Source: Parasponia andersonii
Lineage: Eukaryota > Streptophyta > Magnoliopsida > Rosales > Cannabaceae
Assembly: GCA_002914805.1 (NCBI GenBank)
Contig: JXTB01000430.1
Location: 310,390 to 374,389 of the forward strand
DNA: 64,000 nt
Direction of reading: 5' to 3'
Of this stretch, positions 58,201-64,000 are shown in pieces; positions within the stretch are counted from its first letter, which is position 1; each line of letters begins with the position of its first letter. The position numbers and the translations under genes were made by a program. The notes under the pieces were generated by a model, which worked only from the letters and a program-made list of their open reading frames with translations, was not told the DNA's origin and ran no database searches.

Positions 58201-59299
58201 CGATAATGAATCATATATGAAACGGGATATTTTCTTATATTTTAGTCATACATATCTGAACGTATTAAATTCAATAATAATAATCATAGAAAGCTAAACA
58301 TTTTTTAATGACACATAAAAAGCTAAACATATCAAACTCAATAATTAGTTGTCCATATATATATATATCATATTTTGGAAAATATATATATCAAATGTAT
58401 ATTATTTTTCATAAAAAATATATAATAATCGTTTGTAAAATATTTGGAAAAACCAAACGTTTGATATAATAATTGTTTTTGATGTGTTATGAAAAAAATG
58501 ACTTTTTTGATATATATATATATATATACACGAATTATTAAACATTTTTATAATATATTTTCTTTTTTTTTAAGGGAACTAAGCGTGTATTTGGTTTTAA
58601 AAAAATAACTGACGGTCTATTTGTTCTAAACAAACCAACTTTGCTTCTAAAAAAACGTGTATATCCAAAAAAAAAAAAATTAAAACCCAAAAGCTAACTG
58701 TTTTATATTCTAAAAAAAATCAAAATGTTTTCCTTAAAAAAAAAAAGACAGCCGTATATATCAAACTATTCAGTACTAATAATTTTGATAAAAACTTTTT
58801 CTTAAAAAAACCATTCCAATTTTTTTTCCTTAAAATGTCTTATTGGAAAAAGGATTCTCTAAAAGATTGGAATGGAATAGAATGGTTATAGGTTAAAATG
58901 ACTTGCAATAATAAATTATTTTCAACTTGGTCAAAATACTCATTTATAAAGCAAAAACAAAAAATTTCATTGAAACATATATATTAAATATGTTGTTATA
59001 TATTATTTCAAATTCTTTAAATATTTTATTGTCTTTACTTTTTCTTTTCCTTTTTTGTTTCGTTTTCTTTTATATGTTCTTATTTGTTTTTTATTTTTTA
59101 ATGGTCAAATTATTTATTAAACTTTCTTGGAATAACTTTTTTTTACTTATTTTCATATAAGTTTATTTTAAAAAGGAAATAATCCTAGCATAGTCTTTTT
59201 TTTTTTTTTTAAATTAGATTTTATTTTATTCTCATAATAAAATAAAAATAGGTAACAAAATTTTGAAACTATATTAGTCAGCATAATATATACAATGGT
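55231..59299. other. 3' flank and AT-rich intergenic DNA
   Basis: The first 300 bases include the 3' UTR of gamma carbonic anhydrase. A GC-richer patch at about 55800-55900 (GCCCGCTCCGCTGATTAGCA) is isolated and resembles motifs near 61.45 kb (GCCTGATGCGCGTCAG). The rest is AT-rich with T-runs and TA microsatellites (near 58360 and 58510). The frame at 58927-59160 is low-complexity and rejected. Confidence 0.45.
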
Positions 59300-60486
59300 A
59301 TCAAAACTTAAATCTTTCAACACACGAGAATTTTTTCCGATTATCGATAGTCCCTTTCTTAGTTACTGAATCAACTACCAGGTTATCTATAGTCTCTGAG
59401 AAATTGAAACTAGAGTTAATGATCATTATTATAAATTTTGTAACTATTTTTTCGAAAAATAAAAATAGTTACATAAGTATCCGACACTTTTACTGAGAGC
59501 AAGTATCCTACCAAGTTATAAATATCACAAAAATAGAGTATCATGGGTGTTTCTAATAGCAAATATTATCATAGGTATCATAAAAAATTACCAATAGTAC
59601 TAGAGACTACAAAAGAAAAAAAAAAGTGTTGAAAAAAGTTAGAATTTGTGTGCTAACAAGTTACTTATGGTATCTAAACAAGTTACTTGAAATATATCAA
59701 TAAGATACTTATGGTATCTCGAAAATTGGAATATAGAGGAAGAATTAGACGCTTCATATTTTAAAGGGGAAAAATACATAAGTTTACCTATGGTATCTTA
59801 TTAATTTACCTATGGTATTTGAGAAATGAGAATGAATGTCTTTGAATTCTTGATTAAAGAAATAAAAACAAAAACAAAAGATTGCAAGGATACCATAGGT
59901 ATCCTACTAGTTACTTTAGTATTAAGGGGAGGAAAAAAAAAAATACAAAGATACTATAGGTATCTTACTGATTACTTTATATATCTAGAAAATATGAAGA
60001 GTTACCATAGATATTGTACACTCTATTTACTTTTAGCACATAGATCTTGAAAATAAATTTATCATTATAGGTATCTTGTCATGTTATTTGTAGTATCTTA
60101 TCATGTTATTTGTGGTATCTTAACATGTTACATATTGTATCAATTCAGTGGTATCTTAATATGTTTCCTATAGAATCAATCTAATAAATTAAATAAAAAG
60201 TGTTATCATAATGTGTCTTATGATGTTATCTATTGTATCAATATACTGTGGTATACTGTCTATAATATCAATTTAGTAAATTAGAATGGGAGTATGGTCG
60301 TTCCTTATTGTAAAAAATAATAAATAAATAAAATTATCATAGGTATCTTACTAAGTTACCTATAGTATTAATTTAGTAAATTATATTAAAAAAATGTTAT
60401 CACTTGGTATCTTAAGTTATTATAAAATTATCTATAGTATCAATTTAGTAATTAGAATGGAAGTTTAGCTGTTCTTTATTGTGAGA

Positions 60487-60520
<34 letters not shown>

Positions 60521-61060
60521 GCATGTGTCTATATCATAAGTATTTTATCATGTTGCCTATAATATAAATATATATATATATATGCATGTGTCTATATCAT
60601 AAGTATCTTATCATGTTGCCTATAGTATCAAACCAATTTAGAAATTGAGCTTAAAAATAACTTTTAGTATCACAACAGATTATTTATCGATTCCCTAAAT
60701 TAGAATGAGACTTTAGAGTTCTTCTTATTGAAAATAATAATTATTATTATAATTATAATAGCAAGTATCTTATAGGTTACGTACGGTATCCAATAAAATT
60801 CGAAAGTAAGCTTAAAAATTACATTTGGTATTTTAACATGTTATTTACATTATCAAATCAGAATTAGAATGAGACTTTAGAGTTCTTCTTATTGAAAATA
60901 ATAATAATTATTATAATTATAATAGCAAGTATCTTATAGGTTACGTACGGTATCCAATAAAATTCGAAGGTAAGCTTAAAAATTACATTTGGTATTTTAA
61001 CATGTTACTTACATTATCAAAAGGTGAGAATGATATTTTTTAAGTGCTTCTTATAACTTA
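59300..61060. repeat. Degenerate array built on GTATCTTA..GTTACCTATAGTATC
   Basis: A motif close to GGTATCTTA(C/T)CATGTTACC followed by TATAGTATC recurs some twenty times at irregular spacing across about 1.7 kb, in one main orientation (for example near 59895, 59955, 60075, 60100, 60340 and 60600). The interspersed AATTTAGTAAATTAGAATGG blocks also recur. Copies are strongly diverged. It could be an old minisatellite or the core of a transposon that carries internal repeats. The same GTTACTT/GTATCT vocabulary reappears at 61.98-62.09 kb. Confidence 0.6.
60699..61020. repeat. 164-bp tandem duplication within the GTATCTTA array
   Basis: Two nearly identical copies start at 60699 and 60863 with ATTAGAATGAGACTTTAGAG and end TTACATTATCAAA. 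They differ by a few bases and a short AAT repeat. They are much more alike than the surrounding array, so this duplication is younger. A similar short duplication (CTATATCATAAGTAT..) lies at about 60528-60625. Confidence 0.8.
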
Positions 61061-62248
61061 AAAAAAAAAAGTGAACAAACCAACAAACTTGGAAGTTAGG
61101 GTAATTAATCTACTAGCTCCTTACAGTATCTATAATATTAGGTTAAGAATTGACCGTTGGAAAAAAAAAAAAAAAAAAAAAAGATACATGCTAATTAATT
61201 TTTACGAAAATTTGACATATGTTATTTTAAAAAGTAACTCAAAAAAGTGTGACAGTGCATTTACAAATTTTTGACTACACAAATAAATCGAATTTAAATT
61301 AATTGCAAGAAAATTTGAGAAGAGGCTAAAGAGCTAATATAAAAAAGTAAAAAGAAAAAAAAAATTGATAATAGATGGGCTAACATTGAATTAGCATCCT
61401 GTCCGTGCATTTTTAAGCGCTTTTCGCTTTACTCCATTTTTTTCGGTGCCTGATGCGCGTCAGAACACGTCAAGCTATTTTTTTTTAGAATACGTCAGGC
61501 CGTATTCTAAACTTTTAAAGTCCGTATTTTTTAACTTTTTGAACCAATTGTCCGTATTTTTCAAAAGTTTTTGTAGGGACCGCATTTTTGTAAAGTGTGT
61601 TACTTTTTCCCGTATTTGTGTAGAAATCCCAAGAAGTCCGTTGAAAGATTTTTGCTTTTCATTTTCTTATTCCAATTTATCTCTAAGTGGAAAACGACAC
61701 AAGCGAGAGAAGGTGGAAAATTAAATGGGCTTCTTACATAAATCCAGAAATCCATTTTCTTAAAAAACTCCCAGATGGATTTAGAAAAAAATATTAATTT
61801 TGAAACGTTTTTAGAAAAATATTTCTTTTAATAAATACTTAAAAAAATACCTTTTTCTTTTCGAAATTGATATGAAAAATCCTGATTAATTTAGAAAAAC
61901 ATCACTATTTAAAAGTTTGTTAAGAAAAATAACATCTTAATAAATATATAGACAGATACCACATTTTCTTCTTATTTCTCAGTGGTATTCAAGATAATCA
62001 GTTAGGTTACTTGGAGTAACTAATCTAGTTACTTGAGATAAGGTCAAGTTACCTAAAGTAACTTAATTGATTACTTCAAGTATCTCATTAATTTAAAAAA
62101 TAGTATTTTTCTAGATACTTTTAAAAATGATATTTTTTAATTAAAATGTAGGACTTTTAGAAAAATTTCAGAATCATGGTTTTTCAATTTTATTTTAAAA
62201 ATTATCAGATCAATTTTTCTCGATAAATAAATATAAATTTACATCTAG
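61061..62248. other. Repeat-rich intergenic DNA
   Basis: A (GTCCGTATTTTT)-like phrase recurs three times at 61500-61600, and AGTTACTTGAGATA-type repeats occur at 61980-62090. Inverted similarity between about 61.80 and 62.16 kb (TAGAAAAATA..., TTTCTAGATAC) suggests a decayed transposon. No gene supported. Confidence 0.35.
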
Positions 62249-62639
62249 TACCTGTTTTTAAAACTTATTTTATAAATACCCATTTGTAATTTTTTTTCAA
62301 CAATACTCGTTTTATGGGTCTATATTTCATATACAAAATATGAGTAGTCCATATTTACTATGTAAATTTTAGTTTTGAGGTACACATTTCATGTATAAAA
62401 TATGAACGGTATACATTTAAAATGTATTATAAATTTGACCCATAATATATATTTTAAAATGTTTTGCCAATTTTTAGTGTAATTTTTATTTATAAAATAT
62501 AGACCACGGTATATATATTTAATACATAAAATATTTCGTGTGTAAAACATAGGGGATTTATATTTCTCCAAAAATGGATATTTATGAAATAAAAATAAAA
62601 ACCGGGTATTTATGAAAAGATGGCTTTGAAAACAGGTCT
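62249..62639. mobile_element. Inverted-repeat element, possibly Mutator-like
   Basis: The left end ACCTGTTTTTAAAACTTATT, then ATAAATACCCATTTG, is mirrored on the right (inverted GACCTGTTTTCAAAGCCATC, then ATAAATACCCGGTTT), giving imperfect inverted ends of about 45 bp. The interior is AT-rich and contains TATAAAATATGAA repeats. Target duplications were not resolved, so the exact ends may lie up to 25 bp further out. Confidence 0.5.
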
Positions 62640-64000
62640 TTATAAACTTTTCGCATAAATAAAAGTAAACGTCTCCATTGGGTGTTAGACTGTTAGTTTT
62701 CCTTTTGGGCCTCGACTCAGCTATGCAGACGAGATAGATTATGGGTCTCTTTTGGGCTTTCTTCTATAGCTGAATGGGCCACCTGCATCTTAAGTTGCCT
62801 TCATGCTTACCCCTACGTTGCTTACCCATTCCGGACCAACCCAAAGGCTGTGTTTGGTAGGAAAGAAAGAAGAAATAAAGTAGAGGTATATTACCTTGGG
62901 AAGAAAATGGGTGAAGAAATTGAGTTTGCCAGTTTGGTACGAGAGAAAACCAAAATTCTCTCACACGTGTTTTGTTAAAAGAAGAAAGGGAAAGTTTTAT
63001 TTGTATAAGGACAACTCTATCACACGAGTGAGAAAATCCCTTTTAAAAAATCTCAAATTTAGAAAGATCGAGAATTGGTTAAAATTGAAAATTTGGAATT
63101 TATTTCCCAATTTTTTCTGCTTAAAATCCTTTTCCTCCCAATGAAAAAAAATCATATTCCCAATTATAAGGCCCCGTTTGGGGACTTGACTATATGGGAC
63201 GGAGGGGACAAAGCTATCCCCCTGGTGAAGTTTGGGTTAAAATAAGCCCTCGTGGCTTTTTTGTCCCCGTAAAATTTGCATTCCAATATTTTTTTTTTAT
63301 TATTGAAATCATATTTTGAACTTAACAGTATTGTACTTCCAATTTTATTTAAAAGATTAATTTAATTATAATACTTAATTTGGATAAAATTTTTATTTTT
63401 AATAAATTTTATTATATAAAAACTGATTATATATCTTTTTTCATCTTATAAAAAAATTTATAGTTAAGATTGTACTTATAAATGAAAAATTATTTTGTTA
63501 CGTAATAATTTTTTAGATGGCCATTTCGCATGATAAGTACTAGTAGTACCTGTACAGCGGACAAGGCCTAGATTTCCTCCAGTTAATAAATCCAATCAAT
63601 GAAATTATTGGCCTTTTAATCCAAAAGTAACCGTTCAAGTTAACTGTACTCCGTAATTCATATGATGAGATGAGATCTATACTACATTTCTTGAAATAAT
63701 TATTATAGACAGGGCGATCGGAATCTTAGAAAGCTGAAAGACCAAAAATCTCCGTAATTGAAGCTGCGTTAGTGGTTGAAACTGACAAAAAAGTTGTACC
63801 CACAAATCATCCAAAATCTTAATTTATGAAAACGAATAATGATATATCCACTCACATTTCCCACTTTTGTTTACTGCCTTTGTATCTGTATCTCTTTTCT
63901 ACCTTCAATTATTTATTTATTTTTTATTTTTTGAAAATCCCCTTCAATTATTTTGGACGTGCGGCTTGCTTCTTTCTTTGTTGTTGTTGTTGTTGGCCTC
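62640..64000. other. Intergenic DNA to the window edge
   Basis: Contains two transposon-like starts, GGCTGTGTTTGGTAGG near 62847 and GGCCCCGTTTGGGGAC near 63172, both typical first bases of plant MITEs; their other ends were not found. A (GTT)n microsatellite ends the window (about 63978-63994). No gene supported. Confidence 0.4.

Noticed and set aside
58927-59160. 77-codon frame rich in Leu and Phe, resembling a membrane protein
   Set aside because: The hydrophobic run comes from T-rich sequence; no conserved motif or gene context supports it.
59300-61060. CRISPR-like array
   Set aside because: Repeats are diverged and irregularly spaced in plant nuclear DNA, without conserved repeat length or unique spacers.

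Overview
This window looks like nuclear DNA from a core eudicot plant, probably a rosid. Five things point there: multi-exon genes with GT-AG introns, plant-only families, long AT-rich intergenic DNA, many small non-autonomous DNA transposons, and proteins that read closely against Arabidopsis families from memory. The species cannot be fixed from the sequence alone. Nine protein genes are supported. For every spliced gene the proposed exons join in frame from ATG to stop.

Layout. 1-3.3 kb: a GC-rich segment of unknown origin, a tRNA-Asn-like relic, a nested tandem-repeat block and a MITE. 3.37-6.01 kb (+): an NFD5-type mitochondrial PPR protein with three telo-box units just before the ATG. 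6.92-8.07 kb (-): a CBSX3-type twin-CBS protein. 9.13-11.39 kb (+): a 755-aa disordered Pro/Ser-rich protein with internal repeats. 12.32-14.21 kb (-): a tubby-like F-box protein. 15.3-30.9 kb: a gene-free stretch with hAT-like MITEs, a foldback-like element and a cluster of G-box-like sites. 30.90-32.84 kb (+): a pectin methylesterase with an unusual lysine at a conserved catalytic-glutamine position. 33.0-36.3 kb: a solo LTR with 5-bp target duplications, then a Mutator-like MITE with a perfect 9-bp target duplication. 37.25-38.05 kb (+): a 151-aa plant protein of unknown function. 38.1-45.2 kb: intergenic DNA with a possible non-coding transcript cut by a hAT element. 45.21-47.48 kb (+): phenylcoumaran benzylic ether reductase (PCBER) with AC elements upstream. 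49.03-49.51 kb (-): a small signal-peptide protein. 50.72-51.72 kb (-) and 52.80-55.23 kb (+): RER1 and gamma carbonic anhydrase, divergently arranged around a shared promoter region of about 1.1 kb. 55.2-64.0 kb: intergenic DNA dominated by degenerate repeats built on a GTATCTTA-type motif.

The genes do not form a pathway. Three products (PPR protein, CBSX3, gamma carbonic anhydrase) act in mitochondria, two (pectin methylesterase, PCBER) act in cell wall or phenylpropanoid metabolism, and RER1 acts in ER-Golgi retrieval. No reverse transcriptase, integrase, transposase, CRISPR array or intact tRNA/rRNA gene was recognised. Repeat-derived sequence is abundant, but every element recognised is non-coding. 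All homology statements rest on recalled family features, not on database searches.
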